The notes beneath the pieces were generated by a model. The model ran no database searches. It had not been told where the DNA came from and saw nothing but the letters and a program-made list of their open reading frames with translations. Shown one piece after another: positions 13,001 to 25,000 of a DNA stretch of 64,000 nt. The DNA is from Bos javanicus (Eukaryota; Chordata; Mammalia; Artiodactyla; Bovidae), in NCBI RefSeq assembly GCF_032452875.1, contig NC_083873.1:72537987-72601986 (forward strand), in the 5' to 3' direction. Position 1 is the first letter of the stretch. The number at the start of each line of letters is the position of its first letter. Both the position numbers and the translations under genes were made by a program.

Positions 13001-16000
13001 CTATACATATATCCATTCTTTTTAAGATTATTTCTCCCATATAGGTTATTATAGAATATTGAGTGAAGTTCCCTGTGCTGTACAGTAGGTCTTGTTAATT
13101 ATCTATTTTATATATGCTGCTGCTACTGCTAAGTCACTTCAGTTGTGTCTGACTCTGTGTGACCCCATAGACAGCCTCCTACCAGGCTCCTCTGTCCCTG
13201 GGATTCTCCAAGCAAGAACACTGGAGTGGGTTGCCATTTCCTTCTCTAATGCATGAAAGTGAAAAGGAAAGTGAAGTCGTTCAGAGTGAAAAGGAAAGTG
13301 AAGTCGTTCAGTCGGGTCCGACTCTTAGCGACCTCATGGACTGCAGCCTACCAGGCTCCTCTGTCCATGGGATTTTCCAGGCAAGAGTACTGGAGTGGGG
13401 TGCCATTTTATATACAGTGGTGTGCATATGTTAATCCCAAACTCCTAATTTATCCCGCCCCCCACCTTTCCCTTTTGGTAACCATAAGTTTGTTTTTGAA
13501 GTCCGTGAGTCTGTTTCTGTTTCATAGATAAGTTCATTTGTATCATTTTTAAGATTATACATATAAGTGATATCATGGTATTTGTTTTTCTGTGTCTCTC
13601 AGTCCATCCCTGTTGCTGCAAATGGCATTATTTCATTTTTTTTTTATGGCTGAGTAGTACTGAATATATACCACATCTTCTTTATCCATTCCTCTGTTGA
13701 TAGGCTATTTAGGCTGCTTCCATGTCTTGACTATTGCTGCTGTGAACGTAGGGGTACATGTATCTTTTCAAATTATGGTTTTCTCCAAATATATGCCCAG
13801 GAATGGGATTACTGGATCATATAGTAGTTCTATTCTAGTTTTTTGAGGACACTCCATAGTGGCTGTATCAATTTACATTTCCACCAACAGTGTAGGTGGA
13901 ACTTTTCCCCAACTCCCTTTTCTCTTTTTATGGCTGTAAGCATTTGCTTTATATATTGAGGTGCTCCTATGTTGGATACATATATATTTACAGTTGTTAT
14001 GTCTTCTTGGATTGATCCCTTGATCATTATGTAGTGTCCTTCTTTGTCTCTTTGAACAGTCTTTATTTTACAATCTATTTTGTCTTACATAAGTACTGCT
14101 ACTCGAGCTTTCCTTTGCTTTCCATTTGTATGAAATACCTTTTTCCATACCCTCCCTTACAGTCTGTATGTGTTCTTGTATCTGAAGTGAGTCTCTAGTA
14201 GCATGTATATGGCACTTTTTTTTAAATCCATTCCACCAGTCTATGTCTTATGGTTGGAGCATTTAATCTATTTACATTTAAGCTAATTATCTATCAGTTC
14301 AGTTCAGTCACTCAGTCATGTCTGACTCTTTGCAACCCCTTGGACTGCAGCATGCTAGGCCCTGTCCATCATCAACTCCCAGAGCTTTCTCAAACTCATG
14401 TCCATCGAGTCAGTGATGCCATCCAACCATCTCATCCTCTGTTGTTCCCTTCTCCTCCCACCTTCAATCTTTCCCAGTGTCAGGGTCTTTTCCAGTGAGT
14501 CAGTTCTTTGCATCAGGTGGCCAGTTATCTATATGTATGGTCTTATTGCCATTTTGTTAATTGTTTTGGGTTTGGTTTTTTTTTTTTTTGGTCGTTTTTC
14601 TTCCCTTCCCTTTTGTTCTCTTTTGAGTTGTATTTGGATTGCTTTTTTCTGTGTGTGTAGATTTTTGGTTTGTGTTTATATGAGGTTTTATATATCAGTC
14701 TATATAGATAGATAGATAGAGATATATACAAGATTGTTTTAAGGTGCTGGTCTCTTAATTTCAAATACATTTCCAGTATCCTGCATTTGTACTCTCCTCT
14801 TCTCACAGTTGCTGTTTTGACTTTATGTTTGTGTGTAGATGATTTTCTACCTTTACTGTGTGTTTGCCTTTACTGGTGAGCTTTGTCATTGGTAATTTTC
14901 TTGTTTCTAGTTGTGGCCTTTTCTTTCTCATCTAGAGAAGTTCCTTTAGTATTTGTGGTAAAACTGGTTTGGTGGCACTGAATTATCTTAGCTTTTGCTT
15001 ACCTATAAAGCTTTTGGTCTCTCTGTCAGATCTGAATAAGAGCCTTGCTGGGTAGAATATTCTTGGTCCTAGGTTTTCCCCTTTCATCACTTTAAATACA
15101 TACTCCCTTCTGGCCTGGATAGTTTTTGCTGAAAAAAATCAACTGATAATCTTATGGGGATACCCTTGTATGTCATTTGTTGCTTTTCTCGTTTTGTTTA
15201 TGCTCTTTATTCCTTTATTTCCTCTGTCTTTAATTTTTATCAGTTTGATTTATATGTGTCTTGGCATATCCTCCCTTGTGTTTGTCTAGTATGGGGCTCT
15301 CTGCACTTCCTGGACTTAAATGAGTGTTTCCTTTCCCATGTTAGGGAAATTTCTGGTTATTATCTCTTCAAGTATTTTCTCAGGCCCTTTCTCTCTCTCT
15401 TCTCCTTCTAGGACCCCTATAATGCAAAATATTTGTGCATTTAATATTGTCACAGAGGTCTCTTAGACAGTCTCATTTCTTTTCATTCTTCTTTATTCTG
15501 TTCTGCAGCAGTATTTTCTACCAGTATGTCTTCCAGCTCATTTATTTGTTCTTCTGCTTTATTTATTCTGCTATTGATTCCTTCTAGTGAATTTTTCATT
15601 TCACTTATTGTATCATTCATCTCTGTTTGTTTGTTCTTTAAATCTTCTAGCTCTCCATTAAACATTTCTTATGTCTTCTCATCTATGCTTCCATTCTTTT
15701 TCTGAGATCTTGGATCATCTTTACTATCATTATTCTGAATCCCTTTTCAGGCAGATTGCCTCTCTCTGCCTTTCACTTAGTTGTTTCTCTGGGGTTTCAT
15801 CTCGTTTCTGCATCTGAAACCTATTTCTCTCCTATTTTATTTTGTCTAACTACCCGTATTTGTGGTCTCTATTCCTCAGGTTGCAGAACTGGAGTTCTTG
15901 CTTCTAATGTCTGTTTCCTGGTAAATGAGGTTGATCCAGGGGCTTGTGCAGGCTTTCTAGTGGGAGGAACTGGTACCTACCCACTGGTGGGTGGAGTTGG

Positions 16001-19000
16001 GTCTTGTCCCTCTGGTAGACAGGCTGTGTCAAGGGGTCTATTTATAGGCAGATGTTGGCACAGGACAACTTTAAGCACCTTGTCTGCTGATGGGTGGGGC
16101 TGCCAGCTATTGGGTGGAGCCAGGAATTTTTGCCAAAATGGTGATTTCTAGGAGAGCTCATGCCAATGAATGGTCCATGAAGTCTCTGCCACCAGTGTCC
16201 TTGTTCCCCAGTGAGCCACAGCTGATCCCTGCCTCCCCAGGAGACCATCCCAGACCCACAGGTATGTCAGCTCAGGCTCCTATGGAGTCATTGCTTTGCC
16301 CTAAGACTCAATATATGTGAAACCTTGTGTGTTCTCTCCAAGAGTGGAGTCTGTTCCTCCAGTCCTGTGGAGCTCCTCCACGCAAGTCTTGCTGACCTTC
16401 AAGGCCAGATGCTCTTGAATCTCCTCGTCTCAATGCTGGACTCCCCAGGCTGCAGATCTTGACATGAGGCTCAAACTCTCACTCCTGTGGGAGAACCTCT
16501 GCAATATAACTATTTTTCAGTTTGCAGGTCACCCATTTGGAGGGTATGAGATCTGATTATATCATGAAAGCATGCCTGCTACTATCTTGTTGTGGCTTCT
16601 TCTTTATCTTTAAATGTAGAATATCTTTTTGGTAGGCTCCAGTTTTTTCTGTCAGTGGTTGTTCAGCAGTTAGTTGTGATTTTGGTGTTTTCATGAGAGG
16701 ACATGTGCTTAAGTCCTACCACTTTGCCATCCTGTCTCCTGAGGGACAAAGCATTCTTGATGGCCTGGGATATCCCTGCTCCCCTTCCTGCTATGCCAGG
16801 ATGGGTGGAATTGATAATGGGCTAGGGTTTTTTACATAGCAGCACCTCAGTTCCATAATCTGCCTCAAAACCCAGAAATAGCTATAATTCCTTCCCTTGT
16901 CTTCTTTCATTCCTCTGCAAACACACTGAATCATAACCCTGGATGACAGACCCAGGTCTTCTTTCTTGGTGCTCAGCACAGACTTGAATGATGGGGCTGC
17001 AAGCAGCACCACTGCTACAATCCTCAATAAATTTTGGGAAACTACCCATCCCTGGATAGTACATTACTTAATTATCTCATTTATAATTGATTGATCACAC
17101 ACTTCTTTTTCTAACCTTGACCTAGAAAATACACTGAAAGATTCTGGGTCTTTTTAAATGTCAGTCTTAAAACAGAGCTACTTATGTCACATTTGATTCT
17201 TATGTCCAAGAAGAGTCACAACTTGCTAAGTAATCAAAATGCAAGAGAAGAACTAAAGAAAATGCACCTAGTTTATATTATAAATTGTTACCTGATTTTC
17301 ATGCACAGAATACACTCATTGGGATAAGTGGACATGTCACTTCCACACACAGGGCTAAAGTCCCTGGGACATCCTGGTAATTTATACTGATCGCAGTTTG
17401 GCTAGAAAAGAGAAAGGAAGACAGAAATTGGAGAATAACTTGAGATATTCTCATCATACAGCAGTTTAGAGGAGGACAAAGCCCTAAGTTTCCCTAGATT
17501 TCCTGGAAATATCTTACAAAAAGATTTTTTTCCCAAACAAAAATATGTTTTTTCTAATACAAAAATCAGATGCAGTGTTGAAGCAATGGATCAATATCTG
17601 CTATGTAAGAAAAGGACCTCAAAGGAAGGTTCAATATGGCTGATTTTTAAAAGGAAAGTCCAAGACTTGCCATCAAATCTACTTAATTATCTATCCTCCA
17701 GCTTCATAATTTGCTCTTCACTACCACCTACATGAGAATGACCTGTTCCATTCCACCTAATCCCTTGGCATAACACCAAGACTTGCTCAGGAATCTTTTT
17801 CTCTGGACTTTTAATATACTGGCATTTGAAAAACATCATTAAAGAAAGTGTATGTTCAGAATTAGACCTTTGGGGTTGTTATGGGTTTAACTGTGTCCAC
17901 CCAGAGAGATGTGTTAAAGTCCTAACCCCTAGCACCTCAGAACGTGACCTTATGTGGAATTAGGGTCTTTATATAGGAAATTATGTTAAAATAAGTTTAG
18001 GAGAGTGGGTCCTAATCTATATGACTGGTGTTCTTATAAAAGGGAAAGTTTGGAAACAGAGTCACACACTCAGGGAAAATCATGTGAAGACACCAAGAGA
18101 ATGCCATTTACAAGACAAGGAATGCCTGAGACTACCAGATACTGGGAGAGGGGAATGGAAGGAAGATTCTCCTTCCCAGCCCTTAGAAGGAACAAACCCT
18201 GCTGACACCTTGAGTTTGGACATTCAGCCTTGAGAACTGTGAGACAACCCATTCTGTTGTTCAAGTTACTCAGTTTGTGACTTTATTACAGCAGCCCTTA
18301 CAAACTGATATTGGATCATGGAACTCAACCCTCAGATTCAATGGACTGGAGGCCAGAGAGGTAATATGTCTTGCTCATAACCTCTAGTCTCCAGCAGGAC
18401 CAAGACTAGAACTGGTCACAGTGGTCATGTGACCACCATGCAGAGGCTCACTTTAAAAACAGGTTGAATATATGACCTGCTGTATTTGTTTTGTTTTAGT
18501 AATAGTGATCCTCTTTCCTCACTTCAGAACAAGTGTTTAGTATTCTGAATAAATGAAATATACCTTTTTCTTCATATTATATGGATTCATAGAGACCTAA
18601 GTAGGATAGGGCATTGGCCAAACTCTGAACTAAAGAAAAACTTTTAACCCTTTCCATCCTCTGTTCAGGATTCTATCTCCTTCTAGGAGCCTGATGTGTT
18701 CTTCCTGCTCTAGGCTCACTAAGATGATGGCTTCCAGGACAGCTTCCACAGGAGACTAGAAACCCTTTTCCCAGTGAGATTGGGACAACTGGTAATTGGT
18801 CATTTTATTGAAAAAGTCAATTAAAGCAGGGAAACAATAACAAAAAACACATACCCTAAGCATTTTCTCTTAAAACAGAAAATAGGATTGCCAATCTTTT
18901 TGATGTATGACACAAGGCACATGGCCAGGGGTAATACTACTTACACTAAGAGAACCTCCCTTGCAGCTAGGTATGACCACATGATCAAGATTAGGCTGAC

Positions 19001-22000
19001 TGGATACAAATGGGATTATTGTGTAGTAGCTTCCAAGGATCTCCTTTAAAGGAAAATTGAGCCTGTCCTCTGCTTCTCCTAATTTTTAGTCTCCTTTGTC
19101 CATTCCTCTATCCTGTTCCTGGGTGCATGAAACCCTCCCCTATACAGACCAGGATGATAAAAGCCACATCCTATGATGGCAGCTCTGTGAGCTGTTATTT
19201 TGAATCCATGCTACTTGCAACTGAATCTAATCCTACCTGACACCAGACCTAAGTAAGACTTTTCCTATTAATGTTTCAACTAATTGAGTTCTATGTGCTA
19301 TCACTGCAAAAATCATAGCCATAATAAATCACCTACGATTTCTTGTTTTGTTTTGTTTAGAAGGGATTTCTCAACTGCACTCATATTTTGGACCAGATAA
19401 TTCTTTGCTGTGTGAGGTTGTCCTGTACATTGTAGGATGTTTAGTATTGTCTTTGTTCTTTATCTACTAGATGCCAGCAACAACTCCCTGGTCATGACAA
19501 TCAAAATGACAGTCTACGTATCTCCTGGGGGTAAAACTACCCACTTTTAAATATGGCAAGAATTTAGAGACATTGTTACAACAAGGCAATGTACAATTAA
19601 AAAACAATTCCCCAATTATTTACTATTGTTTTACCTACACCTAATTCAAGAGCAATTATTTTGTTTTAGAATTTGTCTTTTAGCAAGTCTCAAAAGTATT
19701 TGACACAGTTCTCATATAAATGGCTTTATTTCTTTATAATCATGTTTATACTGTCTTTACATTTTTAATTAAAATAAGACTGGAAACTCTCATAAGGGGC
19801 TTTTGAACACAGCCACTTGAGTCTTGGTGAAAAATATAACTCCACTGATGGGAAATAGTCCACTTTATAAGAGAGGAGTCATACAAGATACTAATCTACA
19901 ACCAGTCAGTGATCGGTCTCCTGTGGAAATTATTCAGAGAGAAAGGACAGGGTCATTTGTGAGTTGCTTAAATGGAGGATGGCAGAGTGAATTTTCACTG
20001 TTATTATCCCCATTTTCTGAAAGAAATTCAAACCCAGGAAAAACTGAGTCATCTGAGCAAAAATATTATTGGGTACCTATTGAGGTCTTTAATGGACTGG
20101 AACCTGGTGGTCTGGAGTTGAAGATAAGAAAGTAAAAGAGAGAGAGAAAGAGGCCAATATTCCTTGGTTTATGCAGAAAACCAATAAAGCCCTTGACATG
20201 GGGCTTGCGCTGCTTCACGTAGGCACAGGGCACCCTCTTGCGAGGGTCTTGCAAGCCCAGGCAAGAAAGTGAGCTCAGTGGGCTTCTGCGCTCCAAAGAA
20301 TTAGCCTGAGAGAGAGAGAAAGAGAGAAAGACACGGGGACCCAAGCTCTGATGGAACAAGGGTGTTATATTCAACATAGTATGGGTATATACTGTCTTAC
20401 AGGGTAGCTTTGGTCAGCAAAGATAAAGATCAAAAGTCCAGACTTACAAATTATCAAGGCAATCCACATCAAAGAGAGAGAGTTGTAAATAATCACTTTA
20501 ACCATATGGTTCATAAAAAGGAAGAGGGTCATAAATAGTTACTTATCACCGTATGAAAAAACTAACGAAGGTAATGCATGCATTCCTCAGCCCCAGGAGC
20601 GGTTTGCCACTCCTCTTAATTCCTGAATATTCAGGAATTGATAAGGAACAGAGGATTCATGACAGATCCAAAACAGCACACAGGAAGCCTCCTGTTAAAT
20701 GCTTCCTGACAATTCCCCCTATTTTATTATATTTGTAAAAAAGGTCCTGACCAATTGAGTTTGTTTAGTAGTAACCAACCTTCTAGAAAGGCAATGATAA
20801 ACAACAAATATAATTACCAAGACAATCACCAAAGTTACAGTTCCAGACCTGATGCTGTGGGTAATATTTTGAAACCATCCTCGTGGGTCTAGCCCAGATA
20901 ATTGATCAGCTAGTTGTTCAGCTAAAGTTTCCAAATTAGTGGAAGAGGGCAGACATTTAGAAAAGTTTTCAAAGATTTCCTTTTAAAGTATTAAATAGGG
21001 TATTCAGTTGATAATTAGCAATGCCTGCTGCTAAGTCACTTCAGTCATGTCTGACTCTGTGCGACCCCATAGACGGCAGCTCCACCAGGCTCTGCCATCC
21101 CTGGGATTCTCCAGGCAAGAACACTGGAGTGGGTTGCCATTTCCTTCTCCACTAGCAATGCCTAAAGAAGGTCTAATCCAGTTTATATCACCTAAGAGCT
21201 TTTGGAAATCATTTAAGGTTGATAATTTTTCAGTACGGATCTGAGTTAGTTGGGGAGTAATATGTTGTCTATCAACAACAAACCCCAAGTAATGGTAAGG
21301 TGTAGAGGTTTGAATTTTTTCAGGGGCAATGATTAATCCAGAGTTTTTAAGCATAGTTGAGCTATGGTGGGAGAATTCATCATCCCTTGTGGCAGTACAG
21401 TCCATTGGCACCATTTATGAGGTCCGATATGACTAGGATAAGGGAGAGAGAAAGCGAATCTCTCTAAGTCTAAAGGGTATAAAGGTATATTAAAAAAGCA
21501 ATCTTGTAAATCAATGATGATAATGTCCCAATTTTGAGGAATAATGGTAGGTGATGGGATTCCTGGTTGTAATGCACCCATAGGTTTCATAGATGCATTA
21601 ACTTTTCTAAGGTCTGTTAGGAGATGTCATTTGTTAGATTTCTTTTTTATAACAAAAATAGGAGAGTTCCAAGGAGAACAAGATTCTTCAATATGCTTTA
21701 ATTCTAGTTGTGTATCTATAAGTTCCTTAGCCACCTGTAATTTCTCTTTCATGAGGGGCCACTGCTCTGTCTAAATAGGCTCATCATTCTTTCAAGTTAT
21801 TTTAATAATTGTATCATTTGTTAAATGAGCAGTGGCCCCTAGGAAAAATGTGGAATGTATATCTGAGTTTGCCATTGCATAAGTAAGTCCCTTCCTATTA
21901 GATTAAGGGGTGCATCTATCACATAAGGTCTGAATGTTGCAGGTTGGCCTTCTGGTCCCTCACATGGATAAATTTGAGTACTCTGATAAACCTCTTGTAC

Positions 22001-25000
22001 TTTGGTTTGAGAAATCCCTGCAATTTGGCAAGAAATTTTTTGTACAGGCCAGGATTTGGGCCATAAATGTTTGGAAATAATAGTAATATCAGAGCCAGTG
22101 TCAAGGAGACCAGAAAATCTTTTACCATTAATTTTGATATTTATAGTCAGTCGGGCAAATTCAGATACTAATGATGTCCAGAAGGACTGTTTTTGATCTG
22201 TACTGCTGAATCCACCTGTCCGTACATCATTAGAGGAGTTAATAGAAATGTAAGGTAAAAGAAGTAATTGAGCAATTTTATCCCCTTTTTTGAATTGCAA
22301 TAAAATCTGAGATAGCATCATAATTTGAATTTCTCCTTTATAATCTGAATCAATTACTCCAGGGTGGACAGTAATTCCTTTAGAAGTCAAACTAGATCGG
22401 CCAAGTAAAAGACCAAAGGTTTGTGGGGGCTGGGGTCCAAAAAGTCCGGTAGGTATTCTAGAGGGGACTGCTTGAGGGTAAAGGAGAAAGTCATTTAGGG
22501 CTGGTATATTGACGGCAGCACTGCCGGATGTTGAGAGTTTGAGGGAGAAGATGGAATTTGCCCCTGGTTTTTGTTGAAGGGGACCTGGGGGGTCCCCTGC
22601 TTGGAGTTTCCCAGAATAGGTTTCCCTTCAATGTCAAATTTAGATTTACATCTAAATCTAATGCATTGGCCCAATGCATTCCTCTACAGCAGCAAGGGCA
22701 GATTTTTGGAGGTTTTTTATTAGCTTTCTTAGAAAGGGCAGTCCCTTTTTAAATGGTTCTTATCTCCACATGTAAAGTTCCTTCATTTCCCTTCCTTAAG
22801 GCAGCAACCATTGTTTCAGCTAGCATTTGCATCTTTTGAGTTTCTGATCCTAGACTTCGACAAGCCTTCAAATAATCAATAATAATCCCTGTCTCACGAA
22901 TTGGAGCTATTAGCCTTTTGACATTCCTGATTTGCATTTTCATAAGCAAGCAATTTCTCTAGTTGCCTTTTGGCTTTTTCTCCAATTACAGTATGAGAAA
23001 TAACAGTTTCTAATCTAGCTAAAAAATTAGCACACGTTTCATTAGGTCCTTGCAATATTTTAGTGTAGCTACCTGTAGGCTCCCCTTGAGGAGTAATTCA
23101 ATCCCAAGCTTCAAGGGTCACTGTTTTTAATTGTCCATGTAACAAAGGAGGGCACTGTATTTGAGCTTCTACAGAGTCAAATTGTCCTGTACCAGTTAGC
23201 ATCTCAAAAGTAATTTGATTTTGGGGCGCACCAGCTCGAGTATTTGTTAGCATGATCTCTGGCTATATCATGAAACCACATTATCCATTGAAGATATTCT
23301 CCTGGTTTAACGAGACCTTTTATTAAAGTTCGCCAATGATGGGGAATAAAATTTCCAATAGAGGATGTTATAGAATTTAGAAGTACTTTAGTAAAAGGTG
23401 AATGTGGGCCATACAGTTATAGATTTTTTAATTTGTTGCATGTGATAAAAGTTAATACCCTCATATTGAGGTATTATGTGCCCTTGAGCATCAGGATTTC
23501 TAAAAACTGGAAAGGCGGAGAAACCATCAGCTTCAGAGACTTGTGATTGCAAAGCCAGCAATTCAGAGAGCCTCTGTCTTGAAGGAGAGTGAGTAGGTAG
23601 CAAATTCTTACAATTAAGGGAATGTGGTAAAAACTTATTATTGTTATTCAGAAAGGTGTTGTCAGTTTTAATGTCAAAAGGTGTCTTAGGGGAGTCGTTG
23701 CCAGAATCATTAGGTTCTAGCAAGGGAGAGACTTTGGGATTTGTGCCCGCTGGTAGGGGAGGAGTGCTTGGAGCAACTGGGGCAGGGCTTGTAGGAAAAT
23801 TCTAAAATATTTTATATTGTTCTAATTGGGCCTTTTGTAAGGTTTCATCATCTAATTCATATTTATGTAATAAGTGTTCTGCCTGATGTCGAATATCAGG
23901 AGGGCTAGAATTACCTTGAAATGGCAGAATCACAGCTTTAACAAGAGCCCATAGGGGCCAGAAATCTATCGGAATATTTTTTCCCTGTCTGGCAGCTCGT
24001 TCAACATTCTCTTTGACCCGGTGGCCAAATTTCTAAATCAAAACTACCTTCATTAGGGAACCAAGGGTTACATTCAACCACTGTCTGAAGGCAAGCCTCT
24101 ATTTGCTGGTGTGAAACTGAAAGTCCTTGAACTTTAAGTGATGAAGTAAAATAGAAAAGTGATGGGGCTTTCCAGCCATTTGACCCATGTCTTAGTACTT
24201 ACTGACCTCAATAGGTCCTTGAGTCACTCTGTCTGAATATGCCATGTATACCAGGCCCCTGTTCTGGGCGCCACTTGTTGAGGTCCTTTAATGGACCGGA
24301 ACCTGGTGGTCCAGAGTCGATGATAAGAAATAAAAGAGAGAAAGAGGCCGATATTCCTTGGTTTATGCAGAAAACCAATAAAGCCCTTGACACGGGGCTT
24401 GCACTGCTTCACGTAGGCACAGGGCACCCTCTCGCAAGCGTCTTGCAAGCCCAGGCAAGAAAGTGAGCTCAGTGGGCTTCTGCACTCCAAAGAATTAGCC
24501 TGAGAGAGAGAAAAAGAAAGACACGGGGACCCAAGCTCTGATGGAACAAGAGTGTTTTATTCAACATGCTACTGCTAAGTCACTTCAGTCATGTCCGACT
24601 CTGTGCAACCCCATAGACGGCAGCCCACCAGACTCCCCTGTCCCTGGGATTCTCCAGGCAAGAACACTGGAGTGGGTTGCCATTTCCTTCTCCAGTGCAT
24701 GAAAGTGAAAAGGGAAAGTGAAGTTGCTCAGTGGTATCCGACTCTTAGCGACCCCATGGACTGCAGCCTACCAGGCTCCTCTGTCCATGGGATTTTCCAG
24801 GCAAGAGTACTGGAGTGGGGTGCCATTGCCTTCTCTGTTTATTCAACATAGTGTGGGTATATATACTGTCTTACAAGGTAGCTTTGTTCAGCAAAGATAA
24901 AGATCAAAAGTCCAGACTTACAAATTATCAAGGAAACATAAGGCAATCCATATCAAAGAGAGAGGGTTGTAAATAATCACTTTTACCCTATGGTTCATAA

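Larger units (their letters stand above)
12870..16745 (-). mobile_element. L1 LINE with internal deletions
   Basis: On the minus strand this contains, in order, a GC-richer 5' UTR (about 16.7-15.8 kb), the ORF1 coiled coil (15665-15483, TISEMKNSLEGINSRINKAEEQ) and ORF2 endonuclease-region pieces (14027-13920, IKGSIQEDITTVNIYV). The ORF2 C-terminal/3' end runs down to about 12.87 kb. Most of ORF2 is deleted, and a BovB fragment and a BOV-A2 SINE are inserted. It lies in SPINK2 intron 3. Confidence 0.85.

Noticed and set aside
15483..15665. Small coiled-coil protein gene on the minus strand
   Set aside because: The sequence is L1 ORF1 coiled coil within the L1 at 12.9-16.7 kb.
18850..18885. 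Strong-looking acceptor/donor pair on the minus strand (TTTTAAG ... AGG|GTATGT)
   Set aside because: It would give a 14-nt exon with an in-frame stop just upstream and no family match. It is a chance splice-like pair.
21031..21414. A 127-residue viral-host fusion frame
   Set aside because: The C-terminal part is antisense SINE sequence inserted in the RT region, with an exact target duplication on both sides.
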